Of a stretch of 45,984 nucleotides of DNA, positions 8,405 through 16,297 are shown in pieces (positions within the stretch are counted from its first letter, which is position 1; each line of letters opens with the position of its first letter). A program made the translations under genes and the position numbers. The notes under the pieces were generated by a model. It ran no database searches. It saw only the letters and a program-made list of their open reading frames with translations, and had not been told where the DNA came from. Source of the stretch: Acidimicrobiales bacterium (GTDB taxonomy: Bacteria; Actinomycetota; Acidimicrobiia; Acidimicrobiales; CADCSY01); contig DATKDW010000034.1 of NCBI GenBank assembly GCA_035512495.1, positions 1 through 45,984 on the forward strand. The letters are read 5' to 3'.

Positions 8405-9328
8405 GTGTCCCGCCTGGAGCGCCTCCTCAACCTGACCGCCGCGCTCCTGAACGCCTCCAGGCCGCTGACGGCGGCCGAGCTCCAGGCCCGCGTGCCGGGC
8501 TACCCGGACTATGAGGACCGATCCGCCTTCCGACGGGCTTTCGAGCGGGACAAAGACGCCCTCAAGGACATGGGGATCCCCCTGGAGCTCGAGGAGATCA
8601 CCGACAGCGACCCGCGAGTGGAGGGTTACACGATCCGGCGCGATCAGTACGCCCTGCGCAACCCCGGCCTCGACACCGACGAGCTGGCCGCCCTCCACCT
8701 CGCCACCGCCGCCGTCCGCCTCGAGGGACTGCGGGGCAATGAGGCGATCTGGAAGCTCGGCGGGGCACCGGCCACCCCCGCTCCGACATCGGCCGCCGTG
8801 GCCGCGATCCCCGCCATCCCGGCACTGACCCCGCTGTTCTCGGCGGTGGCCGAGCGTCGGACCGTCACGTTCGGCTACCGCGACCGGCACCGAGTCGTCG
8901 ACCCCTACCGACTCTCGTACGCCCGCGGTCGCTGGTACCTCGATGGCTTCGACCATGACCGGGTGGGGGAGCGGCGCTTCCGCCTCGACCGCATCGACGG
9001 GGAGGTGGAGGCCGGCGAGCCCGGCGTCTTCGACCGGCCCGACCGCCCGGTCGACGGGACGCCGCAACCCTGGCAGATGGGCGACGAGGCGCCCGTCGCC
9101 GCCCGGCTGCGCATCGATGTCGACCAGGCGGGCTGGGCGGTGGACCACATCGGCCCCGACGCGCTGGTCGACCACCTCGACGACGGGTCGGTCGAGGTCA
9201 CCCTCACCGTGACGAACCGCGACGCCTTCCGATCCTTCGCCCTCGGCTTCCTCGACCACGCCGAGGTGCTCGAACCAGCCGAGCTGCGGGACGACATGGT
9301 GGCGTGGCTCCGAGCGCTGGTGTCCTGA
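8405..9328 (+). CDS. pafB: WYL-domain transcriptional regulator PafB
   Basis: 307 residues. First half of the PafBC pair, which in mycobacteria acts as a heterodimeric activator of LexA-independent DNA damage genes. Seen: N-terminal winged helix-turn-helix (residues 1-60: RLERLLNLTAALLN, PLTAAELQARV, FRRAFERDKDALKDMGIPLE), then a WYL domain with VVDPYRLSYARGRWYLDGFD and FRLDRIDG, then a C-terminal WCX-like segment. Start GTG is set by the -10 box six bases upstream. Its stop overlaps the start of pafC in ATGA, consistent with the two proteins being made together. Confidence 0.92.
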   Translation: MSRLERLLNLTAALLNASRPLTAAELQARVPGYPDYEDRSAFRRAFERDKDALKDMGIPLELEEITDSDPRVEGYTIRRDQYALRNPGLDTDELAALHLATAAVRLEGLRGNEAIWKLGGAPATPAPTSAAVAAIPAIPALTPLFSAVAERRTVTFGYRDRHRVVDPYRLSYARGRWYLDGFDHDRVGERRFRLDRIDGEVEAGEPGVFDRPDRPVDGTPQPWQMGDEAPVAARLRIDVDQAGWAVDHIGPDALVDHLDDGSVEVTLTVTNRDAFRSFALGFLDHAEVLEPAELRDDMVAWLRALVS

Positions 9329-10266
9329 TGGGTCGCCCCAGCGCCGACGACCGGCTGCGACGTCTCCTCGCCCTCGTCCCGTGGGTGGTGGCCAACGACG
9401 GGCCGTCCATCGAGGAGGTCTGCACCCGGTTCGACCTCACCGAGGCCGAGCTCATCGCCGAGCTCGACCTGGTGTTCCTCTGCGGGGTCCACCCCTTCAC
9501 GCCGGACAGCCTCATGGAGGTCGATGTCGGTGACGGGCGGGTCTGGATCCGCTATGCCGACTACTTCGACCAGCCGCTGCGACTCACCCCGGAGGACGGC
9601 CTGGCGCTCGTAGCCGCGGGGACGGCCCTCCTGGCGGTGCCGGGTGCGGAGGCGGAAGGACCGCTCGCACGGGCGCTCGAGAAGGTGGCTGCCGTCCTCG
9701 GCATCGACACCGCCGACGCCCTCGACGTCGAGCTCGGCGTCGCTCCCGCCGGCGTCCTCGAGCTCCTCCGCCAGGCCGTCGCCGAAAACCGGCAGGTCGA
9801 GATCGACTACTACGCCTACGGCCGTGACACGAGGACGCGACGGGTGGTGGACCCCCACGGGGTCTTCGCGGCCGACGGCGAGTGGTACCTCCACGCCTGG
9901 TGCCACCTCGCCACGGCCCCCCGACGCTTCCGCGTGGACCGCATCCGGGGCCTCGACCTGCTCGACCAGGGCTTCGACCCGCCGGCCACGGCACCGGACC
10001 TCGCCGTCTACGACCCCCGTGCCGACGACCCGCGGGTGGTGCTCGACCTCGCCCCCGCCGCCCGCTGGGTCGTCGAGCAGTACCCGGTGGAGTCGGTCGA
10101 AGAGCGATCCGGCGGGCGAACCAGGGTCACGCTGGCCGTCAGCGAGCGGGCCTGGCTCGAGCGCCTGCTCCTGCGACTCGGGCCCTCAGCGACGGTGGTG
10201 TCCGGCGCATCGGGAACCGCCGCTGCAGCCGCCGCGCGAGTCCTGGATCGCTACACCTCCAGGTAG
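9328..10266 (+). CDS. pafC: WYL-domain transcriptional regulator PafC
   Basis: 312 residues, partner of PafB. Seen: N-terminal helix-turn-helix (DDRLRRLLALVPWVVAN, SIEEVCTRFDLTEAELIAELDLVFLCG), and a WYL domain with RRVVDPHGVFAADGEWYLHAWC and FRVDRIRGLDLL, followed by a C-terminal WCX-like domain ending in VLDRYTSR. The start is taken as the ATG overlapping the pafB stop (ATGA); an upstream in-frame ATG inside pafB is less likely. The TAG stop is also the first three bases of a -10-like TAGCCT preceding lepB. Confidence 0.92.
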   Translation: MGRPSADDRLRRLLALVPWVVANDGPSIEEVCTRFDLTEAELIAELDLVFLCGVHPFTPDSLMEVDVGDGRVWIRYADYFDQPLRLTPEDGLALVAAGTALLAVPGAEAEGPLARALEKVAAVLGIDTADALDVELGVAPAGVLELLRQAVAENRQVEIDYYAYGRDTRTRRVVDPHGVFAADGEWYLHAWCHLATAPRRFRVDRIRGLDLLDQGFDPPATAPDLAVYDPRADDPRVVLDLAPAARWVVEQYPVESVEERSGGRTRVTLAVSERAWLERLLLRLGPSATVVSGASGTAAAAAARVLDRYTSR

Positions 10267-10269
10267 CCT
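10264..10269 (+). promoter_or_regulatory. Possible -10 element TAGCCT before lepB
   Basis: CAGGTAGCCT begins at the pafC stop codon and lies 18 bases before the GTG taken as the lepB start. If used, the leader would be about 11 bases with no ribosome binding site. Confidence 0.35.
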
Positions 10270-10287
10270 CGACCGATCGAGCACCAC

Positions 10288-10944
10288 GTGCCACACCGCC
10301 CCGGCGTCGACCCGATGCCCCCGTACGACCCCACTCGCGCCACCGCGCTCACCGTCGACCACCTCGGCGTCAACGAGCTCGACGACGTCGACGACGTCGA
10401 CGACGACGACAGGCTGGAGGACGACGGCCGCCTCCGCAACATCGTGGAGTGGGTGGCGATCATCGTCGGTGCCCTCGCCGTGGCGATGGTGGTGAAGACC
10501 TTTCTCATCCAGGCCTTCTTCATCCCGTCTGCGTCGATGTTCCCCACCCTCCGGGACCAGGACCGGGTGCTGGTCAACAAGCTCTCCTACCAGCTCCACG
10601 ACGTGAACCGGGGCGACCTCGTGGTGTTCGAGCGTCCGCCCGAGGAGATGGCATCGACCATCAACGACCTGGTGAAGCGGGTGGTGGGCCTCGGCGGTGA
10701 GGAGATCTCGGTCGTCGACGGCGTGGTGCTCATCGACGGACGCCCCCTCGACGAGCCCTACCTCAAGGGGACGACCACGGCGGACATGGAACCGGTGCGC
10801 ATCCCCGAGGGTCACGTGTTCGTGATGGGCGACAACCGGGGCAACTCTAGCGACAGCCGGTTCTTCGGGCCGATCGACGAGGACCTCATCGTCGGCCGCG
10901 CCTTCATCAAGGTGTGGCCCCTCACCGACCTATCGCTCCTCTAG
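10288..10944 (+). CDS. lepB: Signal peptidase I
   Basis: Membrane serine protease that removes signal peptides after Sec or Tat export. 218 residues. Seen: a cytoplasmic Asp-rich head (residues 31-46, a run of DDVDDVDDDD), one transmembrane segment (residues 52-72), then the catalytic block IPSASMFPTL with Ser83 as nucleophile, VKRVVGLGGE with Lys130 as general base, and the conserved MGDNRGNSSDSRFFG box near the C-terminus. The start is uncertain: GTG at 10288 or ATG at 10315, neither with a ribosome binding site. The acidic head is made of a GAC/GTC microrepeat and is unusual for LepB. The gene lies between the proteasome regulators and the Tat genes. Confidence 0.93.
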   Translation: MPHRPGVDPMPPYDPTRATALTVDHLGVNELDDVDDVDDDDRLEDDGRLRNIVEWVAIIVGALAVAMVVKTFLIQAFFIPSASMFPTLRDQDRVLVNKLSYQLHDVNRGDLVVFERPPEEMASTINDLVKRVVGLGGEEISVVDGVVLIDGRPLDEPYLKGTTTADMEPVRIPEGHVFVMGDNRGNSSDSRFFGPIDEDLIVGRAFIKVWPLTDLSLL

Positions 10945-10956
10945 GGGCGGCGGCCA

Positions 10957-11006
10957 ACGGGGCCCGTCACCGAGCGGGGCTCACGGGGCCCGTCACCGAG
11001 CGGGGC
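10957..11006. repeat. Two 24-base direct repeats between convergent lepB and glycerophosphodiesterase
   Basis: Identical 24-base copies at 10957-10980 and 10983-11006, separated by two bases, beginning ACGGGGCCCGTCACCGAG. The gap 10945-11088 is otherwise very GC-rich, with further inverted repeats: GGGGCCCG at 10985-10992 against CGGGCCCC at 11036-11043. The gap ends in TGAGAGGCCTCTTTCTCA at 11074-11091, a palindrome followed by a short T run. It may serve as a bidirectional terminator zone; no gene is seen. Confidence 0.6.
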
Positions 11007-11088
11007 CTTCCCACCGCCTCCGCAAGCTCCGGCGGCGGGCCCCTCCCCTCGGTGCCACCCGCTCGCTTCCAGTTGAGAGGCCTCTTTC

Positions 11089-11826
11089 TCAGATGGGGTC
11101 GCCGGGGTCGGGGAGTCCTTGGAGGGCGGCGACCATTCGATCGACGTGGTCGCTGAAGACGCCGTCGATGCCCATGTCGATGAGCTCGTCGAGCTGGCGG
11201 CGGTGCTGGGCGTCCCAGCCGAGGGCGTAGCGCCCGAAGCGGTGGAAGAGGGTGGTGAGGCCTCCCGTCCAGTCGTCCCGGTGGAGGTTCACGGCGTCGA
11301 TGCCGGCGTCGGCCAGCGTGGCCGCCCGTCGCTCGGGGCCCTTCTTGCGGAGGAACTTCATCCGGGTCGAGTCGACCAGGCGGATGTCGTCGTCGAGGGC
11401 GCGCCACTCGGCTGCGTGGCGCCAGTTCCAGGAGCACAGCCAGAGGTTGCCCAGCGCCTCCTGGCCGGCCTCGCGCGCCACCGCCACGATCCCGGGGGCG
11501 GCGTCGGGGTCCTTGACGTCGAGGGAGAGGGGCAACGCCGTCCCGCACTCCTCGTACAGCTCGGCCAGCGTTGGGATGTGCGAGGGGAGGTCGCGGCGAT
11601 GGACCTCGCTGATCGGGCGGCGCCGCAACCCGGTGCGGACCAACCCGTCGTGGTCGAGGACGACCTCGCCGTCGGTGGTGAGCCAGGCGTCGCTCTCGAG
11701 GCCCGTCGCCCCCAGCCTCACCGCCAGGGTGAAGGCTTCGAGGGTGTTCTCCGGGGCGTGGGCACGGGCTCCCCGGTGAGCGAAGCCGATGGGCGGGTCC
11801 AGGAGGGGGGCGATGCGCGGGGCCAT
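11089..11826 (-). CDS. Glycerophosphodiester phosphodiesterase
   Basis: GDPD-family TIM-barrel phosphodiesterase that releases glycerol-3-phosphate from deacylated phospholipid head groups. 245 residues. Seen near the N-terminus: IGFAHRGARAHAPENTLEAF (His17, Arg18, Glu26, Asn27) and GLESDAWLTTDGEVVLDHD (Glu44, Asp46, His59), the metal and catalytic residues of the family. No signal peptide is seen, so it is likely cytoplasmic. The reading frame is open further upstream, but this ATG is preferred because GAGG lies nine bases before it and a longer form would run into the next gene on the opposite strand. Convergent with lepB, divergent from the zinc-ribbon gene. Confidence 0.88.
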   Translation of the reverse strand: MAPRIAPLLDPPIGFAHRGARAHAPENTLEAFTLAVRLGATGLESDAWLTTDGEVVLDHDGLVRTGLRRRPISEVHRRDLPSHIPTLAELYEECGTALPLSLDVKDPDAAPGIVAVAREAGQEALGNLWLCSWNWRHAAEWRALDDDIRLVDSTRMKFLRKKGPERRAATLADAGIDAVNLHRDDWTGGLTTLFHRFGRYALGWDAQHRRQLDELIDMGIDGVFSDHVDRMVAALQGLPDPGDPI

Positions 11827-11911
11827 GCCCGACATCCTCGCGAGATCGTCACTCAAGTCGCACACCAGAGCGCCGATGAAAAGCGGAAGGAAGACGCGAA
11901 GGAGACCCCCG

Positions 11912-12244
11912 ATGGCCACCATCCGAGCCAGCTGCCCCGACTGCGGCGACGTCGAGCTCTCCATCCGTGACGTCACGGTCCGGGTCTGTGCCGCAGACGA
12001 CGCCGGCTCCTACGCCTTCAGGTGCCCGAGCTGCACCATGGCGGTGACCAAGGCAGCCGAGCGCCGCATCGTCGACCTGCTCATCACCTCCGGCGTGACC
12101 GCCGAGGTGTGGCACCTCCCCGCCGAGCTGAGCGAGGTCCACACCGGCCCGCCCCTCAGCCACGACGACCTCCTGGCGTTCCACGACCTGCTGGCGGGCG
12201 ACAGCTGGTTCGAGGACCTCTCGTCGATGGTCGTCGACGGGTAG
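11912..12244 (+). CDS. Small zinc-ribbon-like protein of unknown function
   Basis: 110 residues. Seen: CPDCG near residue 9 and CPSC near residue 38, a likely Zn ribbon, followed by a helical acidic C-terminal half (LSHDDLLAFHDLLAGDSWFEDLSSMV). Start ATG has AAGGAG seven bases upstream, which decides it over the longer frame. I do not recognise the family. The stop TAG doubles as the start of a TAGGGT -10 box for the next gene. Confidence 0.75.
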   Translation: MATIRASCPDCGDVELSIRDVTVRVCAADDAGSYAFRCPSCTMAVTKAAERRIVDLLITSGVTAEVWHLPAELSEVHTGPPLSHDDLLAFHDLLAGDSWFEDLSSMVVDG

Positions 12245-12247
12245 GGT
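12242..12247 (+). promoter_or_regulatory. -10 element TAGGGT with a five-codon leaderless reading frame
   Basis: CGGGTAGGGT overlaps the stop of the zinc-ribbon gene and lies seven bases before a GTG at 12255. That GTG opens a frame of only five codons (stop at 12270-12272), ending one base before the ATG of the next gene. The arrangement looks like a leaderless mini-ORF leading into the downstream gene. Confidence 0.45.
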
Positions 12248-12273
12248 CGCTCCCGTGCCGGGAGCGGGCTGAG

Positions 12274-12477
12274 ATGTCGCCGATCTGGATGGTCCCGGCC
12301 CTCGTCGCCGTGCTCGGCGGGCTCGTGATCGCTGCCCTCGTCCGGCAAGCGGCCTCGGCCGCCGGCGAGCTTGCCACCGAGCTGGCCAGGCTCAGCGAGA
12401 TCTCCGCTGCGATGGCCACGGTTGAGCGACGCGGTCGGCGCTCCGGTGCCACCGTCGCCTCCCACACCCCCCGGTAG
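12274..12477 (+). CDS. Small single-pass membrane protein
   Basis: 67 residues. Seen: one hydrophobic segment at residues 3-23 (IWMVPALVAVLGGLVIAAL), then a helical stretch with heptad-like Ala/Leu spacing (AGELATELARLSEISAAMATVERR) and a short basic tail. Family not recognised. It lies directly before tatA, whose -10 box starts at this gene's TAG stop. A role in export is possible from position only. Confidence 0.6.
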   Translation: MSPIWMVPALVAVLGGLVIAALVRQAASAAGELATELARLSEISAAMATVERRGRRSGATVASHTPR

Positions 12478-12480
12478 GCT
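12475..12480 (+). promoter_or_regulatory. -10 element TAGGCT for leaderless tatA
   Basis: CCCGGTAGGCT; its TAG is the stop codon of the preceding gene. Six bases separate it from the GTG start of tatA. Confidence 0.55.
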
Positions 12481-12486
12481 CGAACC

Positions 12487-12861
12487 GTGCTCAACGTCGG
12501 TACCGGAGAGCTCCTCGTCGTCCTGTTCGTCGCCCTGGTGGTCCTCGGCCCCGACAAGCTCCCCCAGGCCGCCCGGAAGGTGGGCCAGGTCGTCTCCGAG
12601 GTGCGCAAGGTCAGCTCCGGGTTCCAGGCCGAGCTCCGCGACGCCATGAAGGAGCCAGTCCAGGGCAACCCCACGATCGAGCGGAGCCCCACCCCGATGG
12701 CGACGCCGCCGCCGGTCGCGGGGTCCGAGCGTGATGCCGCCGATCCCACCCTCGCCCCGCCTGAGCCCGTCGTCGACGACGGTCACGGCGACGACGCCGA
12801 TGGCGAGGCCGACCCGTCGTCGGCAGGAGCCACGGACCGCGACGCCCGTCGGTCGGACTGA
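12487..12861 (+). CDS. tatA: Sec-independent translocase subunit TatA/TatB
   Basis: Membrane component of the twin-arginine translocase, which exports folded proteins. 124 residues. Seen: short N-terminal periplasmic stretch (MLNVGTGE), a transmembrane helix (residues 8-20), the hinge LGPDKLP, and the amphipathic helix (QAARKVGQVVSEVRKVSSGFQAELRDAM), then a disordered Pro/Asp-rich tail of about 60 residues. The tail is long enough that a TatB-type role cannot be excluded. The TGA stop overlaps the tatC ATG by one base. Confidence 0.9.
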   Translation: MLNVGTGELLVVLFVALVVLGPDKLPQAARKVGQVVSEVRKVSSGFQAELRDAMKEPVQGNPTIERSPTPMATPPPVAGSERDAADPTLAPPEPVVDDGHGDDADGEADPSSAGATDRDARRSD

Positions 12862-13652
12862 TGGCGCTGCGCTCGCGCCGCGGCCTCGGCGGCGGGGAGG
12901 ACGATCCGGACGCCGCGCCCGGGTCGGGCGACGGTGGGCAGATGTCCCTCGCCGAACACCTCACCGAGCTGCGCTCCCGGGTCATCAAGTCGGCCGTGGC
13001 CATCGCCGCCGGGGCGGCCGTGGGGTGGATCCTCTACCCGCAGATCCTCGACATCCTCATCGACCCCTACTGCGAGATCCTCCCTGCCGACCGTGAGTGC
13101 CGCCTGATCGTCACCGACCCGCTCGAGGGGTTCTCGATCCGGATCAAGCTCGCGGCGTACGTGGGACTGGTGCTGGCGTCGCCGGTGGTGCTCTGGCAGC
13201 TGTGGCGCTTCATCACCCCCGGGCTCTACGCCAAGGAGAAGCGCTACGCCATCCCCTTCGTCCTGTCCTCGATCGTGCTGTTCCTACTCGGTGCCGCCCT
13301 CGCCCTCTGGTCGTTCCCCCGGGCACTCGAGTTCCTCGTCCAGATCGGCGGGCAAGATCTCGAGCCGTTCTACACACCAGGCCGCTACCTCAGCCTGGTC
13401 ACCTTCATGATGCTGGCCTTCGGTGTGGGCTTCGAGTTCCCAGTGGTCCTCATGTTCCTGCAGATCGCCGGGGTCCTCCACTGGCGCAAGCTGGCGTCGT
13501 GGCGCCGCTACGCCATCGTCATCATCTTCGTGGCGACCGCGGTCATCACCCCGTCTGGCGACCCCTTCACCCTGCTCACGCTGGCGATCCCGCTCTGCCT
13601 GTTCTACGAGGCGAACATCCAGATCGGCCGGTTCATCCTGAAGCGACCGTGA
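12861..13652 (+). CDS. tatC: Sec-independent translocase subunit TatC
   Basis: Multi-spanning receptor for twin-arginine signal peptides. 263 residues. Seen: MSLAEHLTELRSRVIKS, the conserved cytoplasmic N-terminal motif with its essential Glu, and six hydrophobic segments with the typical FEFPVVLMFLQIAGVL, RYAIVIIFVATAVITPSGDP and PLCLFYEANI blocks. There is an N-terminal extension of about 35 residues, Gly/Asp/Arg rich, before the core. Its stop overlaps the helicase start in GTGA. Confidence 0.95.
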   Translation: MALRSRRGLGGGEDDPDAAPGSGDGGQMSLAEHLTELRSRVIKSAVAIAAGAAVGWILYPQILDILIDPYCEILPADRECRLIVTDPLEGFSIRIKLAAYVGLVLASPVVLWQLWRFITPGLYAKEKRYAIPFVLSSIVLFLLGAALALWSFPRALEFLVQIGGQDLEPFYTPGRYLSLVTFMMLAFGVGFEFPVVLMFLQIAGVLHWRKLASWRRYAIVIIFVATAVITPSGDPFTLLTLAIPLCLFYEANIQIGRFILKRP

Positions 13653-16297
13653 CCCACACCCCGCCCTACGACTTCCCCCTCGACGACTTCCAGCGCCGGG
13701 CCATGGACGCCGTCGACGAAGGCCGCAGCGTGCTCGTGGCCGCGCCCACGGGCTCCGGCAAGACCGTCGTCGCGGAACATGCCGTCGCCGACGCCCTTGC
13801 CAGGGGCGGGAAGGCCTTCTACACCACCCCGATCAAGGCGCTCTCGAACCAGAAGTATGCCGACCTCGCCCGTCGCCACGGTGCCGACCGGGTCGGCCTC
13901 CTCACCGGTGACAACAGCATCAACGGGGACGCACCGGTGGTCGTGATGACGACCGAGGTGCTCCGGAACATGATCTACGCCGGGTCCGGCGCCCTCGGTG
14001 GGCTGCGATGGGTGGTGCTCGACGAGGTCCACTACCTCCAGGACCCGTATCGAGGCCCGGTCTGGGAGGAGGTGATCATCCACCTCGACCCCGGCGTCGG
14101 CCTGATCTGCCTCTCGGCAACTGCCTCCAACGCCGAGGAGCTCAGCGACTGGATCAGCACCGTCCGAGGGCCGACGGCGACGATCATCGAGGAACGCCGG
14201 CCGGTCGAGCTGCACAACCTGTACCTGGTCGGAGACCGGTCGGCCGAGCGACCGCACCTCCTCCCGACCCTCGTCCAGGCCCGCCCCAACCCGCAGGCCT
14301 CCCGCCTCGACGCCGAGGCCATCCGTGGACCGCGTCGCCGGACCGACGAGCGCCCCGGAGGCAGGAGGCTCCACACCCCTCGCCGGGCCGAGGTGATCGA
14401 CCGCCTCGACGACGAGGGGATGCTCCCTGCCATCTACTTCATCTTCAGCCGGGCCGCCTGCGACGACGCCGTGACCCAGCTCCGCGAGGCGGGGGTGCGC
14501 CTGACCAGCCGCGAGGAGCGCGACCAGATCCGCGCCATCTGCGGCGACCGCCTGGCAGGTCTGTCCGGAGCCGACCTCGAGGTCCTCCGCTGGCAGCACT
14601 GGATGCTGGGCATGGAGGCCGGCATCGCCGCCCACCACGCGGGGATGGTGCCGCCGTTCAAGGAGGCGGTGGAGGCCTGCTTCACCGCCGGTCTGGTGAA
14701 GGTGGTCTTCGCCACCGAGACGCTGGCGCTGGGCATCAACATGCCGGCACGGGCGGTGGTGATCGAGAAGCTCTCGAAGTTCACCGGCGAGCGCCACGAG
14801 ATGCTCACACCGGGCCAGTACACACAGCTGACCGGGCGAGCCGGGCGCCGCGGGATCGACGAGGTCGGCTACGCGGTGGTGCTCTGGTCGCCCTTCGTGA
14901 CCTTCGAGCAGGTGGCAGCGCTGGTGTCGACCCGCACGTTCGCCATCTCCTCCGCCTTCCGCCCCACGTACAACATGGCAGCCAACCTCATCCGTCGCTA
15001 TGACCCCGAGACGGCGCAGCACCTGCTCGGTCTCTCCTTCGCCCAGTACCAGGCCGACCGCGACGTCGTCCGGATCGAGGCAGCCCTCGACCGCAGCGCT
15101 GGGCGCCTGGCCCGGGAACGGGAGGGGGTGGAGTGCCGCCTCGGGGACGCCGCCGAGCTGGTCGACCTCGAGCGCCGCCTCGCCGAGACTCGGCGCAACC
15201 GGCCCTCGCAGGCCCGGGAGGTCGACGAGGCCTTGGCGCGCCTCACCCCCGGTGACGTCGTGCGGGTGCCTGGCGGGAAGTCGGGGGGTCCGGCGGTGGT
15301 CCTCACCGCCACCCGGCGCCACGGCAACGTGAAGCTGAGGGTCCTCACCGCCACGCGTCGGCGCCTCAGCCTCGGACCCGACGACTTCCCCGAAGCGCCC
15401 CGTCGCCTTGGGCGCGTCGCCCTGCCCGAGCCGTACCAACCCAACTCCACGGCCTTCCAGCGGGAGGTCGCCGGGCGCCTGGCTCGTGCGAAGCTGGGCT
15501 CGGGTACCAGGTCGCGCCACGCCGACCGGCGTGCTGACGCCACCCTCGAGGCCCTCACCAAGGCTGTTGCCGACCACCCGGTCGCCGCCTGTCCCGACCT
15601 GGTCGCCCACCGTCGGGCGGCGGTCCAGGTGGAGCGCCTCGAGCGAGAGCGGGAGCGCCTCCACCGGGAGGCCGGCGCCGGCCGGGCATCCCTGGTCCAC
15701 CAGCTGGAGCGGGTCCTGGAGGTCCTCGAGCGCTGGGGATGCGTCGACGGCTGGTCGCTCACGGACGCCGGCGTCCGCCTGTGTCGGATCTACCACGAGG
15801 CCGACCTCCTCCTCGCCGAGTCGATCGGGACCGGGCTCCTCGACGGCCTCGACCCGCCCTCGCTCGCCGGCCTCGTCTCCACCTTCACCTTCGAGGCGCG
15901 TGGGCCGGGTGAGCCGCCAGTTCCGTGGTTCCCCTCGGGCGAGGTCCGGACCCGGTGGGCGCGTCTGGTCGCCATGCACGCTCGCCTCGTCGACGCCGAG
16001 GAGGCGGCGGGGCTCCCGACGACCCGCCCGCTCGACCCGGGCTTCGTGGCGCTGGCCTACGCGTGGGCGGCCGGTGACGGGCTGTCGGCGATCCTCGAGG
16101 ACGAGGAGCTCTCGGGCGGCGACTTCGTCCGCAACGTCAAGCAGCTCATCGACCTCCTCCGCCAGGTCGGCGACGTGGCGCCGGTGGCGGCCACCGCGAC
16201 GGCCGCGAGGGAGGCCGCCGACGCACTCTTCCGTGGGGTCGTCTCGGCCTCGTCGAGCCTGGGGGTCGACGACGATGGCAGCGGAGGGGAGCGATGA
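13649..16297 (+). CDS. helY: DEVH-box RNA helicase of the Ski2/Mtr4 type
   Basis: 882 residues. Superfamily 2 helicase resembling HelY of mycobacteria, which follows tatA-tatC in the same order. Seen: Q-motif-like start (YDFPLDDFQRRAM), Walker A APTGSGKT (32-39), TTPIKALSNQKY, DEVH (125-128), SAT motif, GINMPARAVVIEKLSKF and QLTGRAGRRGID (motifs V-VI). The C-terminal half has charged helical segments and an SH3-like region (PGDVVRVPGGKSGGPAVVLTATRRHGNVKLRVLT), as in Mtr4-like proteins, ending in a DSHCT-type helical domain (GDFVRNVKQLIDLLRQV). Likely role: RNA unwinding in RNA turnover or ribosome processing. The GTG start overlaps the tatC stop; its stop overlaps the next ATG. Confidence 0.93.
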   Translation: MTHTPPYDFPLDDFQRRAMDAVDEGRSVLVAAPTGSGKTVVAEHAVADALARGGKAFYTTPIKALSNQKYADLARRHGADRVGLLTGDNSINGDAPVVVMTTEVLRNMIYAGSGALGGLRWVVLDEVHYLQDPYRGPVWEEVIIHLDPGVGLICLSATASNAEELSDWISTVRGPTATIIEERRPVELHNLYLVGDRSAERPHLLPTLVQARPNPQASRLDAEAIRGPRRRTDERPGGRRLHTPRRAEVIDRLDDEGMLPAIYFIFSRAACDDAVTQLREAGVRLTSREERDQIRAICGDRLAGLSGADLEVLRWQHWMLGMEAGIAAHHAGMVPPFKEAVEACFTAGLVKVVFATETLALGINMPARAVVIEKLSKFTGERHEMLTPGQYTQLTGRAGRRGIDEVGYAVVLWSPFVTFEQVAALVSTRTFAISSAFRPTYNMAANLIRRYDPETAQHLLGLSFAQYQADRDVVRIEAALDRSAGRLAREREGVECRLGDAAELVDLERRLAETRRNRPSQAREVDEALARLTPGDVVRVPGGKSGGPAVVLTATRRHGNVKLRVLTATRRRLSLGPDDFPEAPRRLGRVALPEPYQPNSTAFQREVAGRLARAKLGSGTRSRHADRRADATLEALTKAVADHPVAACPDLVAHRRAAVQVERLERERERLHREAGAGRASLVHQLERVLEVLERWGCVDGWSLTDAGVRLCRIYHEADLLLAESIGTGLLDGLDPPSLAGLVSTFTFEARGPGEPPVPWFPSGEVRTRWARLVAMHARLVDAEEAAGLPTTRPLDPGFVALAYAWAAGDGLSAILEDEELSGGDFVRNVKQLIDLLRQVGDVAPVAATATAAREAADALFRGVVSASSSLGVDDDGSGGER

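Noticed and set aside
13097-13648. Extended N-terminus of helY over tatC
   Set aside because: Overlaps the true tatC frame entirely; the GTGA overlap and the helicase core place the start at 13649.
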